Below are positions 26,239 to 39,204 of a DNA stretch of 64,000 bases, in pieces (position 1 is the first letter of the stretch; each line of letters starts with the position of its first letter). The notes below the pieces were generated by a model. It saw only the letters and a list, made by a program, of their open reading frames with translations, ran no database searches and had not been told where the DNA came from. This DNA is from Solimonas aquatica (lineage in GTDB: Bacteria; Pseudomonadota; Gammaproteobacteria; Nevskiales; Nevskiaceae). The stretch lies in the NCBI RefSeq assembly GCF_900111015.1, contig NZ_FOFS01000016.1, positions 38,766 to 102,765 of the forward strand. The letters are read 5' to 3'. The translations under genes were made by a program, and so were the position numbers.

Positions 26239-27532
26239 CGACGATGCGCGAATGCGCACGCGTGTCCGGCATGCGCAGATACACCAGCAGCGATATCGCG
26301 ATGCAGACCGTCACATACCAGTAGAAGCCCTGCTCATGGCCGATGCTCTTGAACCACAGCGCCAGATACTCGGCGGTGCCGCCGAAGATCGAGACGGTGA
26401 GCGCATACGGCAGCGCCACGCCCAGCGCCCGCACCTCGGTGGGAAACAGCTCGGCTTTCACCACCGCGTTGATCGCGGTGTAGCCGCTGAGCACGATGAG
26501 CGCGAGCATGATCAGGGCGAAGGCTTGCCAGAGCGTGGTCACGGCCTGCAGATGACTGAGGATGGGCACCGTGAGCAGGCTGCCCAGCACGCCGAAGGCG
26601 ATCAGCACCGGGCGGCGACCGATGCGATCCGAGAGCGCCCCCACCACGGGCTGCAGCAGCATGTAGAGAAACAAGGTGGCGGCGGAAATCAGCGTCGCAT
26701 CGGTCTTGCTCATGCCGACGCTGTTGACCAGATACTTCTGCATGTAGATGGTGTAGGTGTAGAAGGCCAGCGTGCCGCCCATGGTCAGGCCCACCACGGT
26801 GAGCAGGGCGCGCGGATGCTGCAGCAGGCCGTGCAGCGTACCGGCCTGCGCCGGTGCCGAGCGCTGCGCAAAGGCGCTGGTTTCCGCCATGCCGCGACGC
26901 AGATAAAGGGCCACCAGCGCGGTGGCTGCGCCGATGCCGAAGGCGATCCGCCAGCCCCAGGCCTCCAGCGCCTCGGTGCTGAGGAACACATGCTGCAACG
27001 ACATCAGCACCAGCAGTGCCAGCAGCTGGCCGGCAATCAGGGTCACGTACTGGAAGCTGGAATAAAAACCGCGATGCCGGGCCGTGGCCATCTCGCTCAG
27101 ATAAGTCGCCGAACTGCCGTACTCACCGCCCAGCGACAAGCCTTGCAGCAGCCGCGCCAGCACCAGCAAGACCGGCGCCGCGACGCCGATCTGCGCATAG
27201 CCCGGCGTCAGCGCCACGATCAGCGAGCCGCCGCACATCAGATAGATCGACACCATCAAAGCCGCGCGCCGGCCGTGACGATCCGCATACCGTCCCAGCA
27301 GCCAGCCGCCGAGCGGCCGCATCAGAAAGCCCACGGCGAACACCGCAGCGGTGTTGAGCAGCTGCGCGGTCAGATCGCCTTTGGGGAAAAACGCCTTGGC
27401 GAAGTACAGCGAGAAAGCGGAGTACACATACCAGTCGTACCACTCCACCAGATTGCCGATGGCGCCGCGCAGGATGGATGCGATGCGCCAGGCAGCGCCA
27501 TGGGCGGCGGTTTGCGCGGGGGACGGCATCAT
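26231..27532 (-). CDS. MFS transporter, metabolite:H+ symporter (MHS) family, KgtP-like
   Basis: 433 aa with twelve membrane helices. The N-terminus GNLVEWYDWYVYSAFSLYFAKAFFP and the loop RPLGGWLLGRYADRHGRRAAL are signatures of the MHS family that includes the alpha-ketoglutarate permease KgtP and proline/betaine carrier ProP. The closest pattern is KgtP. It is co-transcribed with the hybrid kinase that follows with an 8-base overlap. Confidence 0.88.
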   Translation of the reverse strand: MMPSPAQTAAHGAAWRIASILRGAIGNLVEWYDWYVYSAFSLYFAKAFFPKGDLTAQLLNTAAVFAVGFLMRPLGGWLLGRYADRHGRRAALMVSIYLMCGGSLIVALTPGYAQIGVAAPVLLVLARLLQGLSLGGEYGSSATYLSEMATARHRGFYSSFQYVTLIAGQLLALLVLMSLQHVFLSTEALEAWGWRIAFGIGAATALVALYLRRGMAETSAFAQRSAPAQAGTLHGLLQHPRALLTVVGLTMGGTLAFYTYTIYMQKYLVNSVGMSKTDATLISAATLFLYMLLQPVVGALSDRIGRRPVLIAFGVLGSLLTVPILSHLQAVTTLWQAFALIMLALIVLSGYTAINAVVKAELFPTEVRALGVALPYALTVSIFGGTAEYLALWFKSIGHEQGFYWYVTVCIAISLLVYLRMPDTRAHSRIVDG

Positions 27533-27592
27533 GGCGATAGGGCTTTGGATTTTGGTGTCGCTCGAACTCTAGCAGCCTGCTTGCACGAGCGT

Positions 27593-27656
27593 CCCCCAGG
27601 CAGCCGCCAGCAGGGCGGCCTACGCGGCTGCGCCCCTCACCCGCCCTGCCTGGGGG
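27593..27656. repeat. inverted repeat between two transporter genes
   Basis: CCCCCAGGCAG (27593-27603) and CTGCCTGGGGG (27646-27656) form an 11-bp perfect stem around a 42-base GC-rich insert. It lies upstream of the KgtP-like gene and downstream of dctA. It may be a REP-like element. Confidence 0.5.
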
Positions 27657-27692
27657 CAGGCGATGGCTGCACAAGTGGCGCCCGCCCGCATG

Positions 27693-27728
27693 AAAAAAGC
27701 CGCCGTGGCAGAGCCGCGGCGGCTTTTT
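27693..27728. terminator. bidirectional intrinsic terminator after dctA
   Basis: AAAAAAGCCGCCG faces CGGCGGCTTTTT around a short loop, with A and T runs on both sides. It sits just beyond the dctA stop on the minus strand. Confidence 0.8.
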
Positions 27729-27741
27729 CAGGAGCGGAGGT

Positions 27742-29061
27742 TCAGGTGCCTGCAATCAGCGTCTGGGTCTGCGGCTCGCCTGCGCCTTCGCTCGTGACCG
27801 CAGGGCCGGCATCCAGCTCGCGGCGCAGGCGCTCGCGATCCAGCTCGTTTTCCCAGCCGGCGACCACCACCGTGGCCACGCCATTGCCGATCATGTTGGT
27901 CAGCGCGCGCGCCTCGCTCATGAAGCGATCGATGCCCAGAATCAGCGCCAGGCCCGCCACCGGCACCGAGGGCACCACGGCCAGGGTCGCGGCCAGGGTG
28001 ATGAAGCCGGCACCGGTCACGCCGCTGGCGCCCTTGGAGGTGAGCATGGCCACCGCCAGCAGGCTGATCTCCTGGGTCAGCGTCAGCTCGATGTTCAAGG
28101 CCTGGGCGATGAAGATCGCGGCCATGGTCAGGTAGATGTTGGTGCCGTCGAGATTGAAGGAGTAGCCGCTCGGAATCACCAGACCCACCACCGAGCGCTT
28201 GCAGCCCAGGCGCTCCATCTTCTGCATCATCGGCACCAGCGCCGATTCAGAGGACGAGGTGCCCAGCACCAGCAGCAGCTCGTCGCGGATGTAGCGCAGG
28301 AACTTGAAGATGCTGAAGCCGGACAGGCGCGCGATGCTGCCGAGCACCAGCACCACGAACAACACGCAGCATAGATAGAAGCCACCCATCAGCTTGAGCA
28401 GCGGCCCCAGGCTGTCCACGCCGTACTTGCCGATGGTGAAGGCCATGGCCGCGCCGGCGCCCACCGGGGCCAGCACCATGATCATGTTCATCACGCGGAA
28501 GAACACTTTCGACAGCGATTCCAGCAGCGTCATCACCGGCCGCCCGGCTTCGCCGATGGCGGAGAGCGCGAAGCCGAACAACAGCGCAATCAGCAGCACC
28601 TGCAGCAGATCGCCGCCGCCGGTGAAGGCGTCCATGAAGGTCTTCGGGATGATGTGCAGCAGAAAGCCGGAGGTGCTCTGCTCATGCGCCTGCTCGGCGT
28701 ACTTGGCCACCGCGCTGGCGTCCAGCGTGGCGGGGTCGACGTTGAAGCCGTGGCCGGGCTTGAGCGTGTTGACCACGATCAGGCCGATGATCAGCGCCGC
28801 CGTGGACACCACCTCGAAGTAGGCAATCGCCTTGACGCCGACGCGGCCCACCTTCTTCACGTCCGACACGCCGGCGATGCCGATCACCACGGTGAGGAAG
28901 ATGATGGGCCCGATCAGCATCTTGATCAGACTGATGAAGCCATCGCCCAGCGGCTTGAGGGCCACGCCGCTGGCAGGCGCGAAATGCCCGAGCAGCGCGC
29001 CGGCGACAATCGCCGTCAGCACCCAGAGATAGAGATTGCCTTTGCTGCGCTTTGCGCTCAT
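27742..29061 (-). CDS. dctA: C4-dicarboxylate:cation symporter DctA
   Basis: 439 aa, normal for DctA of the glutamate/dicarboxylate symporter family, importing succinate, fumarate and malate. The serine-rich re-entrant loop [21 protein letters not shown] and the [20 protein letters not shown] segment are diagnostic. The ATG at 29061 follows AAAAAGGGGAGAG. An intrinsic terminator lies just downstream. The divergent neighbour is malic enzyme, so imported malate can be turned into pyruvate. Confidence 0.95.
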   Translation of the reverse strand: MSAKRSKGNLYLWVLTAIVAGALLGHFAPASGVALKPLGDGFISLIKMLIGPIIFLTVVIGIAGVSDVKKVGRVGVKAIAYFEVVSTAALIIGLIVVNTLKPGHGFNVDPATLDASAVAKYAEQAHEQSTSGFLLHIIPKTFMDAFTGGGDLLQVLLIALLFGFALSAIGEAGRPVMTLLESLSKVFFRVMNMIMVLAPVGAGAAMAFTIGKYGVDSLGPLLKLMGGFYLCCVLFVVLVLGSIARLSGFSIFKFLRYIRDELLLVLGTSSSESALVPMMQKMERLGCKRSVVGLVIPSGYSFNLDGTNIYLTMAAIFIAQALNIELTLTQEISLLAVAMLTSKGASGVTGAGFITLAATLAVVPSVPVAGLALILGIDRFMSEARALTNMIGNGVATVVVAGWENELDRERLRRELDAGPAVTSEGAGEPQTQTLIAGT

Positions 29062-29239
29062 GAAACTCTCCCCTTTTTGCACGGGTGGGCGGTGGCGGCC
29101 GGCACAGGCCGACCATGCCCGGCATGCTGAGCGCCCCTGTCCCGTTTTTGAATAGCCCGATGGTATTACCCGGCCGGTGTGCCAGCGCCCCACCGCTATA
29201 ATCGCGGCCTTCGCTTTTCGCCCGAGTTCGCACAAGCCC

Positions 29240-31555
<2,316 letters not shown>

Positions 31556-31560
31556 TGCAG

Positions 31561-32199
31561 CTAGAACTGCCGCATCAGCGCCAGGCCCACGTGGTTGCTG
31601 CCGACCTTGCGCGGCGCCACGGTGCCGTAGATGCCGGAGCGGTGATGCAGGCGCAGGCCCAGCGACCAGCCGGGCAGGTCTTCGTTGCGCAGCGCCAGCT
31701 CCGGCGTCATGTGGAACAGGGTCTTGTAGCCCTGCGGATGCTCGGGGTCTTCGTAGTCGGACCAGGGCTTGCCGAAGGAATGCGAGAGCCCGATGCCCCA
31801 GGCGGTTTCGATCTGGAAGCGTCCCGGCTGCCAGAAAGTGATTGCGGGGCGCCAGTCCAGATCCAGCTCGGTGTTGTGCGTCAGGCCGCTCATCTGCAGC
31901 GCGCCGAATTCCAGGCTGCTGGACAGCGGCCAGCCGTGGCGCTGGCTCCAGTCGCTCAGCCAGCCGGGCTTGGCCAGTTCATAGCGCAGCAGCACACCAC
32001 TGGCGTAAGCGGTCTGGAAGTCCAGCTTGCCGGTGAAGGCGCGCGGCAGGATGTCGGAGAGATTGCCCTTGACCGCCTGGCCTACGAACACACCGGCCGA
32101 CCAGTCCGAATCGCCGGCGGCTGAAGCGGCGCCAGCGCAGCAGCACATCCCCAGACCCGCAAGCCACCGCCAGACCGCAGTCGAATCCCGCTCCGCCAT
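31561..32199 (-). CDS. PagL-like lipid A deacylase / outer-membrane beta-barrel protein
   Basis: 212 aa with an N-terminal signal peptide (to about residue 27) and alternating beta strands ending in F, as in outer-membrane barrels. Near the C-terminus LRLHHRSGIYG (residues 182-192) contains H186-x-S188, which fits the catalytic His-x-Ser of lipid A 3-O-deacylase PagL, although the usual following Asn is Gly. If active it would trim the 3-O acyl chain of lipid A. Its 3' end is 5 bases from that of maeB. The family call is likely; the activity is uncertain because of the Gly. Confidence 0.65.
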   Translation of the reverse strand: MAERDSTAVWRWLAGLGMCCCAGAASAAGDSDWSAGVFVGQAVKGNLSDILPRAFTGKLDFQTAYASGVLLRYELAKPGWLSDWSQRHGWPLSSSLEFGALQMSGLTHNTELDLDWRPAITFWQPGRFQIETAWGIGLSHSFGKPWSDYEDPEHPQGYKTLFHMTPELALRNEDLPGWSLGLRLHHRSGIYGTVAPRKVGSNHVGLALMRQF

Positions 32200-32272
32200 C
32201 CCCGCCCCCTGATCCCCGTTCGCGAAAGCGTCACTGTAACGTGCGCCCGCGACTGCCTGTGGGGCCAGGGTC

Positions 32273-32743
32273 TCAGCCGCCGGCGGTGGCCGGCTGGATG
32301 GGCAGCGCCAGGCGGCGATAGACGTGCGCCAGCAGCCACAGCGGACCGATCAGCAGGAACTGCAGGTCCTTGAAGAAGGACGGCCGCGCGCGCTCGTAGT
32401 AGTGGCCGATGAACTGCCCGATCCAGGCCAGCACGAACACAGCCGCCGCCGCCCACAGCAGGCCCGCGCCCAGCTGCGCCTCGGCCTGCAGCACCAGAGC
32501 GTAGGCCAGGGCGAAAATCAGGCTCATGCCCAGCGCCAGGCGCCAGGACAGGCGGAAGTAGTAGAGCAGCACCGCCACGCCGACCAGCAGGGTGAGATCG
32601 GGCAGCGGCCCCATCGGCACCCGCTTCAGCGCGCAGGCCACGGCCAAGACGATCAGCGGCACGCAGATCCAGTGCAGGCGCTTGTTGATGGGATTGCGGT
32701 GGCTGATGTTGTATTCGTCCAGCCAGTCATTGACGGTCTTCAT
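32273..32743 (-). CDS. Mpo1-like (DUF962) membrane protein
   Basis: 156 aa. It opens MKTVNDWLDEYNISHRNPINKRLHWICVP, with the conserved H-x-NP and His residues of the Mpo1/YGL010w family, followed by four membrane segments and WIGQFIGHYYERARPSFF. The yeast member is a non-heme Fe dioxygenase in alpha-oxidation of 2-hydroxy fatty acids; the conserved histidines are present here. A bacterial function is not established. Confidence 0.88.
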   Translation of the reverse strand: MKTVNDWLDEYNISHRNPINKRLHWICVPLIVLAVACALKRVPMGPLPDLTLLVGVAVLLYYFRLSWRLALGMSLIFALAYALVLQAEAQLGAGLLWAAAAVFVLAWIGQFIGHYYERARPSFFKDLQFLLIGPLWLLAHVYRRLALPIQPATAGG

Positions 32744-32904
32744 GCCCGCTCGCCTCCTGTTCCCAGAACTCTGTTGGGGTGAATTCCGCGCCGTGGGCGC
32801 AGCCCGATCTTGTTAGTATGGGAAGCCTGCGAGACCTTCCCGATAGTAAATCGCGCCCCGCCGCATCGACTTGAGATGATTCTCCTAAAGCCGCGCGCTG
32901 CTCC

Positions 32905-33894
32905 ATGAGCGTTCCCACGCAATCCGACGCCATCGACCCGGTTGATCGGCTCATCGTGCGCCTGTATCGCACCGGCATCCTGACGCCCGCCGAGCAGTTC
33001 CGGAGCTGGGCGCTGGCGCAGCTGGCCCGGCTGATCCCCTGCGATGGCGCGATCTGGGGCAGCGGCTCGGTGGCGCCGCTGAAGTTTCACACCGTGACCG
33101 TGCACGGCCTGCCCTCGGAGTTCCCGCAGCGCCTGCAGGACAGCACGCCGCTCAACCCCATCGTGCCGCGCCTGATGCAGAGTCTGGACACGCCGGTGGA
33201 CATGGCGGATGTCATGGACGACGCGCAGTTCTTTGCTTCCGAGCTGTATCGCGACACCTTCGCGCCCTACGGCATCGAGCGCATCCTCGCCACCGGCCAT
33301 CTGGACCGGCGCAGCGGCCTGTACTCGCTGCTGACCCTGTATCGCAAGGACCGTGGCCAGCGCTTCACCGAGCAGGAGCGGGCGCGGCAGAAGCGCGCGG
33401 TCTACCACCTGTTCAACGCCGCCTCCCACACCTTCTTCGTGCACGTGGCCAGCACCCATCGCGAACGTCCGCCCGGCTCGGCGGCAGCGGTGGTGGATGG
33501 CGCCGGCGTCTTTCATGAGGCGCAGCTGCGCTTCCTGGACCTGCTCGACGAGCGCGTGCCCGAGCGCGATCCGCAGCGCCTGCCCTTCGAGCTGCCGCCG
33601 CCGGGCGAGACGCGCGGCTTCGGTGATCTGATGCTGCGCAGCGAGGCCTACGGCGACCTGTTCCTGGTGATCCTCTGGCCGGCCGGCCCGCTGGACCGCC
33701 TGACCGCGCGTGAGCGCGAGGTGGTGTTCTGCGTGGCACAGGGCCTGTCGTTCAAGCAGGCCGCCAAGAAGATCGGTGTGGCGCCGTCCACCGTGGCCAA
33801 TCATCTGTATCGCGTCTACCGCAAGCTGGGCGTCTGCAGCCGCACCGAGCTGGCCGGACTGGTGCATCCGCAGCAGATGCCGGGCGACTCGTAA
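32905..33894 (+). CDS. LuxR-family transcriptional regulator with N-terminal sensing domain
   Basis: 329 aa. Only the C-terminal helix-turn-helix is recognisable (LTAREREVVFCVAQGLSFKQAA and STVANHLYRVYRKLG, about residues 265-315). The N-terminal ~240 residues look globular, perhaps PAS/GAF-like, and are not a receiver. The stop is directly followed by the next ATG, so the two are co-transcribed. Confidence 0.85.
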   Translation: MSVPTQSDAIDPVDRLIVRLYRTGILTPAEQFRSWALAQLARLIPCDGAIWGSGSVAPLKFHTVTVHGLPSEFPQRLQDSTPLNPIVPRLMQSLDTPVDMADVMDDAQFFASELYRDTFAPYGIERILATGHLDRRSGLYSLLTLYRKDRGQRFTEQERARQKRAVYHLFNAASHTFFVHVASTHRERPPGSAAAVVDGAGVFHEAQLRFLDLLDERVPERDPQRLPFELPPPGETRGFGDLMLRSEAYGDLFLVILWPAGPLDRLTAREREVVFCVAQGLSFKQAAKKIGVAPSTVANHLYRVYRKLGVCSRTELAGLVHPQQMPGDS

Positions 33895-34899
33895 ATGACG
33901 CAGACCGTGCAGCCGCGCTGGCTGCAGCTATGGTCGCGCTACCGGCATCTGGTGGCGCTGGGCAGTTTCGCCGCCGGCCTCGCCAGCTTTCTGCTGGTAC
34001 AGCGTCAGGAGCGCGTGGCACAGGTGCTGGTCATTCTGCTGCCGCTGTCCTGGCTGCTGGCGATGCTGGAAGCGCGCGGCCTGAACCGGCTGCTGCCGGC
34101 GCGCTGGCAGACGCATTCGCAGGCGGTGCTGGGTTATGTCACGCAGGCCCTGCATCAGGAGTCGTTCTTCTTCACCCTGCCCTTCTTCATCGCGGCGGTG
34201 AACAGCGACATTCCGCAGGCCCTGTTCCTGTTGCTGCTCGGCAGCCTGGGGCTGGTCTCGATCATCGATCCGCTGTACTTCGGCCAGGTGCTCAAGCGCC
34301 CCCTGCTGCTCTGGCTGTTTCATGTCAGCGCCGGTTTCATCACCGTGCTGGCCGCCGCGCCCATGCTCTGGCAGATCGACACCACGCGCAGCCTGCATCT
34401 GGCCGTCGCCGCCGCCGGCCTGCTGTGCCTGCCCCTGTTTTATCTGACGCTGCGCGGCCGTCGCTGGTGGCGCCTGAGCGCCGCTGCGGCCTTGTCGCTG
34501 GCGGCGGCGCTGGCGCTCTGGCAGCTGCGTGGCGCGATTCCGCCCGCCACCCTGAGCGTGCACGACGCGCAGCTGGCCTGGCAGGTGGATACCGGCAGCC
34601 GCGAGCCGCAGCCGGCGCCGCGCACGCTCAGTGTCGCGGAACTGCAGCGCCACGGCCTGTACGCCTGGACGCCGATTCACGCACCGCGCGGCCTGCACGA
34701 AATCATCCTGCATCAGTGGTGGCACGAGGGCCGGCTGGTGGACACCATCGCCATCGAGATCCGTGGCGGCCGCGAAGCCGGCTACCGCGCCTGGACGCAC
34801 AAGACCGCGTTCGGCGAGCAGCCGCGCGGACGCTGGCAGGTGCGCGTGGTGACGCAGAGCGATCAGCTGATCGGCCAGCTGCGTTTTACCGTGCAGTAA
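33895..34899 (+). CDS. DUF5924/DUF2914 family membrane protein
   Basis: 334 aa. The N-terminal ~215 residues carry about six membrane helices (DUF5924 pattern, with HQESFFFTLPFFIAAVNSD). The C-terminal ~100 residues are a periplasmic-looking DUF2914 domain with LYAWTPIHAPRGL and HQWWHEG. It starts on the base after the regulator's stop. Function unknown. Confidence 0.8.
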   Translation: MTQTVQPRWLQLWSRYRHLVALGSFAAGLASFLLVQRQERVAQVLVILLPLSWLLAMLEARGLNRLLPARWQTHSQAVLGYVTQALHQESFFFTLPFFIAAVNSDIPQALFLLLLGSLGLVSIIDPLYFGQVLKRPLLLWLFHVSAGFITVLAAAPMLWQIDTTRSLHLAVAAAGLLCLPLFYLTLRGRRWWRLSAAAALSLAAALALWQLRGAIPPATLSVHDAQLAWQVDTGSREPQPAPRTLSVAELQRHGLYAWTPIHAPRGLHEIILHQWWHEGRLVDTIAIEIRGGREAGYRAWTHKTAFGEQPRGRWQVRVVTQSDQLIGQLRFTVQ

Positions 34900-34935
34900 A
34901 CTTTCCCGCACTTCCCATTCAAAGCCAGGGCCGCC

Positions 34936-35250
34936 ATGAAAATCATCAGCGTGCAGGAACTCAAGCAGCAGCTCGATGCCGGTGGCCTGGTGCTGCTGGA
35001 CGTGCGCGGCGCCGACGAGCGCGAGTTCGCCAGCGTGCAGCCTTCACTGCACATCCCCCTGCATGAAATCGCGCAGCGCCTCGGCGAATTAAACCCGCAG
35101 CAGGCCATCGCCGTCCTATGCCATCACGGCATGCGCTCGGAAATGGCCGCGCGCTTTCTGGACAAGAACGGCTTTGCCGACGTGGCCAATGTCGCCGGCG
35201 GCATCGATGCCTGGTCGGCGCAGGTCGATCCGAGCGTGCCGCGCTACTGA
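34936..35250 (+). CDS. rhodanese-like sulfurtransferase
   Basis: 104-aa single-domain rhodanese. LLDVRGADEREF (about 20-31) and the active-site loop C62-HHGMRS with the persulfide-forming cysteine are present, as is the final GGIDAWS. Probably cytoplasmic, moving sulfane sulfur. It lies 22 bases ahead of a TolC-like gene. Confidence 0.93.
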   Translation: MKIISVQELKQQLDAGGLVLLDVRGADEREFASVQPSLHIPLHEIAQRLGELNPQQAIAVLCHHGMRSEMAARFLDKNGFADVANVAGGIDAWSAQVDPSVPRY

Positions 35251-35277
35251 CTTTCAAGCCTGTATCGGGAGATGGGC

Positions 35278-36600
35278 ATGCGGTATTCCTTGAAGCGCTG
35301 GCTGGCGGCGACGCTGCTGGCCGGCCTCGCGGCACCCGGCGCCAGCGCTGCGGGCGAGTTGCTGCGCGTCTACGGCGAGGCCCAGGACAACGACGCCAGT
35401 TTCAGCGCCGCGCGCTACACCCGCGAGGCCGCCGTGGAGGCACGCCCGCAGGCCCTGGCCGGGCTGCTGCCGCAGCTCTCCGCCAGCGCCACGCAAAGCT
35501 GGCAGCGGCAGCGCATCAGCGGCGAGGGCCTGGCTGATGCGAGCTACAGCAGCTCGCATCCCTACAGCTACGGACTGAATCTTTCCCAGCCACTGTTCGA
35601 CTGGGCGGCGTTTCGCCGTTACGCCCAGGCCGGTGACCGCGTGGCCCTGGCCGAGGCGCAGTTCCGCGCCGCCGAGCAGGATCTGATGCTGCGCACCGCG
35701 CAGGCCTATTTCAATCTGCTGGCCGCCGCCGATGATCTGCGCTCCCTGCAGGCGCAGAACAACGCCAGCCAGCGGCAGCGCGAAGAGGCGCAGCGCCGTT
35801 TCGAAGTGGGCCTGGCGGCAGTCACCGATGTGCAGGAAGCGCAGGCCAGCCACGACCTCACCACCGCGCAGCTGATCGCCTCACGTCAGAGCCTGGAGGC
35901 CGCCAAGCAGGCCCTGCGCGAAATCACCGGCCAGCCGGTGGAGCGCTGGGTGGCGCTGCAGGATGAAATTCCCCTGCCCACGCCGAGCCAGGATGCCGAG
36001 ACCTGGGTCCAGGCCGCGCTGCAAGGCAACTTCGATCTGATGATGGCGGACTATCAGGCCAGCATCGCCGAGGCCGACATCGGCATCGCCCGCGCCGGTC
36101 ACTACCCCACCGTGAATCTCGCCGCCGCGCGCAGCACGCGGCAGGTGAATGATTTCAATCAGGGCAAGGCCGATGCCGATGCGGTGTCGCTGCAACTGTC
36201 GCTGCCCTTGTTTGCCGGCGGCGGCGTGGCCTCGCAGCTGCGCCAGGCCCAGGCCACGCAGCGGCAGTACGAGGCGCAGGCCCTGGCACGCAAGCGCCTG
36301 GTGGAGCGCAACACGCGTGACGCCTGGCAGGGCGTGGTCACCGGCGCCGCCAAGGTGAAGGCGTACCGGCAGGCGGTGGTCTCCAACACCACGGCGCTGG
36401 AGGCGAGCGAGACCGGATTTTCGGTGGGCACGCGCACCACCATCGATGTGCTCAACTCGCGGCAGCTGCTTTACTCGGCCCAGCGCGACTATTCCCGCTC
36501 GCGTTACGACTACCTGATGTCGTACCTGAATCTGAAGGCCTACGCCGGCCAGCTCGCCGCCGCCGACCTGGAGCTGATTGACGGCCTGCTGCAGCGCTGA
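35278..36600 (+). CDS. TolC family type I secretion outer membrane protein
   Basis: 440 aa with a signal peptide (about 1-24, ending ASA-AG) and two internally repeated halves of coiled alpha-barrel and beta-strand, normal for TolC. LLRVYGEAQDNDASF at the mature N-terminus, RTAQAYFNLLAA and DVLNSRQLLYSAQRDYSRSRYDYL are family motifs. GGGAG at 6 bases favours the ATG at 35278 over the one at 35272. No inner-membrane or adaptor gene is adjacent, as usual for a shared TolC. Confidence 0.92.
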   Translation: MRYSLKRWLAATLLAGLAAPGASAAGELLRVYGEAQDNDASFSAARYTREAAVEARPQALAGLLPQLSASATQSWQRQRISGEGLADASYSSSHPYSYGLNLSQPLFDWAAFRRYAQAGDRVALAEAQFRAAEQDLMLRTAQAYFNLLAAADDLRSLQAQNNASQRQREEAQRRFEVGLAAVTDVQEAQASHDLTTAQLIASRQSLEAAKQALREITGQPVERWVALQDEIPLPTPSQDAETWVQAALQGNFDLMMADYQASIAEADIGIARAGHYPTVNLAAARSTRQVNDFNQGKADADAVSLQLSLPLFAGGGVASQLRQAQATQRQYEAQALARKRLVERNTRDAWQGVVTGAAKVKAYRQAVVSNTTALEASETGFSVGTRTTIDVLNSRQLLYSAQRDYSRSRYDYLMSYLNLKAYAGQLAAADLELIDGLLQR

Positions 36601-36720
36601 GGCGGCAGGCTTATATTTTTTTGAGCTTTAAGAATGGCCATTGATTCTTTTACAGGGTTATAAGAGCTCATCAGCATAAGCGCACTTCTTCAAACCGAAC
36701 TCTTAGGGAGAGTGCGTCTC

Positions 36721-38100
36721 ATGTCAAAGCGTCATTACACCTGGGCTCTGCTGCCGATCGCCGCCATTGCCGGTCAGGCCTTTGCCGAACAGGGGCCCAG
36801 TCTCGAACAGCTGGATCAGCGCATCAAGATTCTGGAGCGCCAGCTGGAGAACCAGAAGGAAGAAGCCGACGCCAAGGCCAAGGACGCCGCCACGGTTGCC
36901 GCCGGCAGCAATGGCTTCTCCATCAAGTCCGCCAAGGGTGATTACGAATTCAAGTTCCGTGGCCTGCTGCAGGCCGACGGCCGCTTCTTCCTGAGCGACG
37001 GTCCGGCCGCTTCGGTGCGCAGCAACGACGGTTTCCTCCTGCGCCGTGTCGAGCCCACCTTTGAGCTGACCCTGGGCAAGCAGCTGTTCTTCCGCATCCA
37101 GCCCAACTTCGCGCCGGACAGCGCGACGGTCTCCGATGTGTATGGCGAACTGCGTCTGGACCCGGCGGCGGTGATCCGCGCCGGCAAGTTCAAGGTGCCG
37201 GTGGTGCTGGAAAACCTGCAGGCCAGCGGCGCCACAGCCTTCAACGAGCGCGGCTTCCCCAACGAGCTGGGCCCCAACCGTGACTACGGCGTGCAGCTGG
37301 GCGGCGCGCTGTTCGGCGGCACCACCAGCTACGCCCTGGGCATCTTCAACGGCGCCAGCGACGGCCGTGATGGCGCGCAGCAGGCGAAGACCGCTGGCGA
37401 CAACCGCAAGGAATTCGCCGGCCGTGTGTTCAGCGAGCCGTTCAAGAACGAGCCGGGCCTGCTGCAGGGCCTGGGCTTCGGCGTCGGCGGCACTTACGGC
37501 ACGCGCGAACGCGGCACCGTAGGCATCAGCGATCTGGCTTACCGCACGCCGGGTCAGAACACCTTCTTCAGCTATGTGAGCTCAGGCTCGGTGTTCACGC
37601 AGTCGCACGGCTATGAGTACCGCGTCAGCCCGCAGGCCTATTACTACCGCAACAGCTTCGGCCTGGTCGCCGAATACATCGAAAACGCGCAGCAGGTGAT
37701 CACCAACACCGGCAGCAAGGCCGACACCCTGCACCACAAGGCTTACCAGGGCGTGGCCAACTACTTCCTCACCGGTGAAGACGCCAGCTACGGCGGCCTG
37801 ACCAAGCCGAAGAATCCGCTGGGCAAGGACGGCTACGGCGCCTTCGAACTGGTGGCGCGCTACGGCGTGCTCGACATCGACGACAAGACCTTCCCGACCT
37901 TCGCCAGCGCCACCGCATCGGCGAGCAAGGCCAGCACCTGGGCCGCCGGCCTGAACTGGTATCCGGTCAACAACCTGAAGATCGACCTGGCCTACTCTCT
38001 GACCCGCTTCGACGGCGGCGCCGCGGGTACGCCTTCGACGGTGGTCGTGGACCGTCAGGACGAAAAGCTCGTCTATTCCCGTTTCCAGATCTGGTTCTAA
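36721..38100 (+). CDS. OprP/OprO-type anion porin
   Basis: 459 aa. Signal peptide (to about residue 22, QAFAEQ), then a coiled-coil segment ([18 protein letters not shown]) and a 16-strand-type barrel ending in [14 protein letters not shown] and [24 protein letters not shown] are typical of the phosphate-selective porin family. GGGAG at 10 bases supports ATG 36721. The next gene 35 bases on is a sulfate-binding protein, so this porin probably admits sulfate or other sulfur-containing anions. Phosphate cannot be excluded. Confidence 0.88.
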   Translation: MSKRHYTWALLPIAAIAGQAFAEQGPSLEQLDQRIKILERQLENQKEEADAKAKDAATVAAGSNGFSIKSAKGDYEFKFRGLLQADGRFFLSDGPAASVRSNDGFLLRRVEPTFELTLGKQLFFRIQPNFAPDSATVSDVYGELRLDPAAVIRAGKFKVPVVLENLQASGATAFNERGFPNELGPNRDYGVQLGGALFGGTTSYALGIFNGASDGRDGAQQAKTAGDNRKEFAGRVFSEPFKNEPGLLQGLGFGVGGTYGTRERGTVGISDLAYRTPGQNTFFSYVSSGSVFTQSHGYEYRVSPQAYYYRNSFGLVAEYIENAQQVITNTGSKADTLHHKAYQGVANYFLTGEDASYGGLTKPKNPLGKDGYGAFELVARYGVLDIDDKTFPTFASATASASKASTWAAGLNWYPVNNLKIDLAYSLTRFDGGAAGTPSTVVVDRQDEKLVYSRFQIWF

Positions 38101-38135
38101 GCCAGCACTCAAGACGCTCACCCGAGACTCTCAAC

Positions 38136-39134
38136 ATGCTCAAGAAACTCATCGCGACGCTTGCGCTTGGCCTGGCCGCGCCGCTCAGCGCTTACGCCGC
38201 CTCGTATCAGCTGCTCAACGTTTCCTACGATCCCACGCGCGAGCTGTACAAGGCCATCAACACCGCCTTTGCCGCCGACTACAAGGCCAAGACCGGTGAC
38301 ACGGTCAGCATCCAGCAGTCGCACGGCGGCTCGGGCAAGCAGGCGCGCGCCGTCATCGACGGCCTGGACGCCGACGTGGTGACGCTGGCGCTGGCCGCCG
38401 ACATCGACGCCATCGCCAAGAACGCCAAGACCATTCCGGAAAACTGGCAGTCGCGTCTGCCGGACAATGCCTCGCCCTACACCTCGACCATCGTGTTCCT
38501 GGTGCGCAAGGGCAATCCCAAGCAGATCAAGGACTGGGGTGATCTGATCAAGCCGGGCGTGAGCGTGGTGACGCCCAACCCGAAGACCTCGGGCGGCGCG
38601 CGCTGGAACTATCTGGCCGCCTACGCCTGGGCGCTGAAGCAGAACAACAAGGACGACGCCAAGGCGCAGGCCTATGTGAAGGAGCTGTACAAGCACGCTC
38701 CGGTGCTGGACACCGGCGCGCGCGGCGCCACCACCACCTTCGTGCAGCGTGGCATCGGCGATGTGCTGCTGGCCTGGGAAAACGAAGCCTTCCTGTCGCT
38801 GGATGAATTCGGCGCCGACAAGTTCGACATCGTGGTGCCCTCGCTGTCGATCCTCGCCGAACCGCCGGTTTCGGTGGTGGACAAGGTGGTGGACAAGAAG
38901 GGCACGCGCAAGGTGGCCGAGGCGTATCTGAAGTATCTCTACACCGACGCCGCCCAGGACATCATCGCCAAGAACTACTACCGTCCGCGCAACCCGGCGA
39001 TTGCCGCCAAGTACGCCGACAAGTTCCCGAAGCTGAATCTGGTCACCATCGCCGACTTCGGCGGCTGGACCAAGGCCCAGCAGACGCACTTCGCCGACGG
39101 CGGCGTGTTCGACAAGATCTACCTCGCCAACTGA
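38136..39134 (+). CDS. sbp: sulfate ABC transporter, periplasmic binding protein
   Basis: 332 aa with a signal peptide ending AYAA. Sulfate-binding-protein motifs are [34 protein letters not shown] and [25 protein letters not shown]. It binds sulfate or thiosulfate and delivers it to CysTWA. A second, clearly divergent copy follows three genes later (40092-41087). Confidence 0.95.
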   Translation: MLKKLIATLALGLAAPLSAYAASYQLLNVSYDPTRELYKAINTAFAADYKAKTGDTVSIQQSHGGSGKQARAVIDGLDADVVTLALAADIDAIAKNAKTIPENWQSRLPDNASPYTSTIVFLVRKGNPKQIKDWGDLIKPGVSVVTPNPKTSGGARWNYLAAYAWALKQNNKDDAKAQAYVKELYKHAPVLDTGARGATTTFVQRGIGDVLLAWENEAFLSLDEFGADKFDIVVPSLSILAEPPVSVVDKVVDKKGTRKVAEAYLKYLYTDAAQDIIAKNYYRPRNPAIAAKYADKFPKLNLVTIADFGGWTKAQQTHFADGGVFDKIYLAN

Positions 39135-39204
39135 GCCCGCCCGGGTCCACCGCATGGGGCCGGGTTCACCGGCCCCATCGCTTCCACAACAGCCGCACGC
39201 CCTC

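Noticed and set aside
23797..26352. 851-codon plus-strand frame opposite the hybrid kinase
   Set aside because: The kinase has an ordered set of domains on the minus strand. The plus frame is Gln/Arg/Ala-rich shadow sequence.
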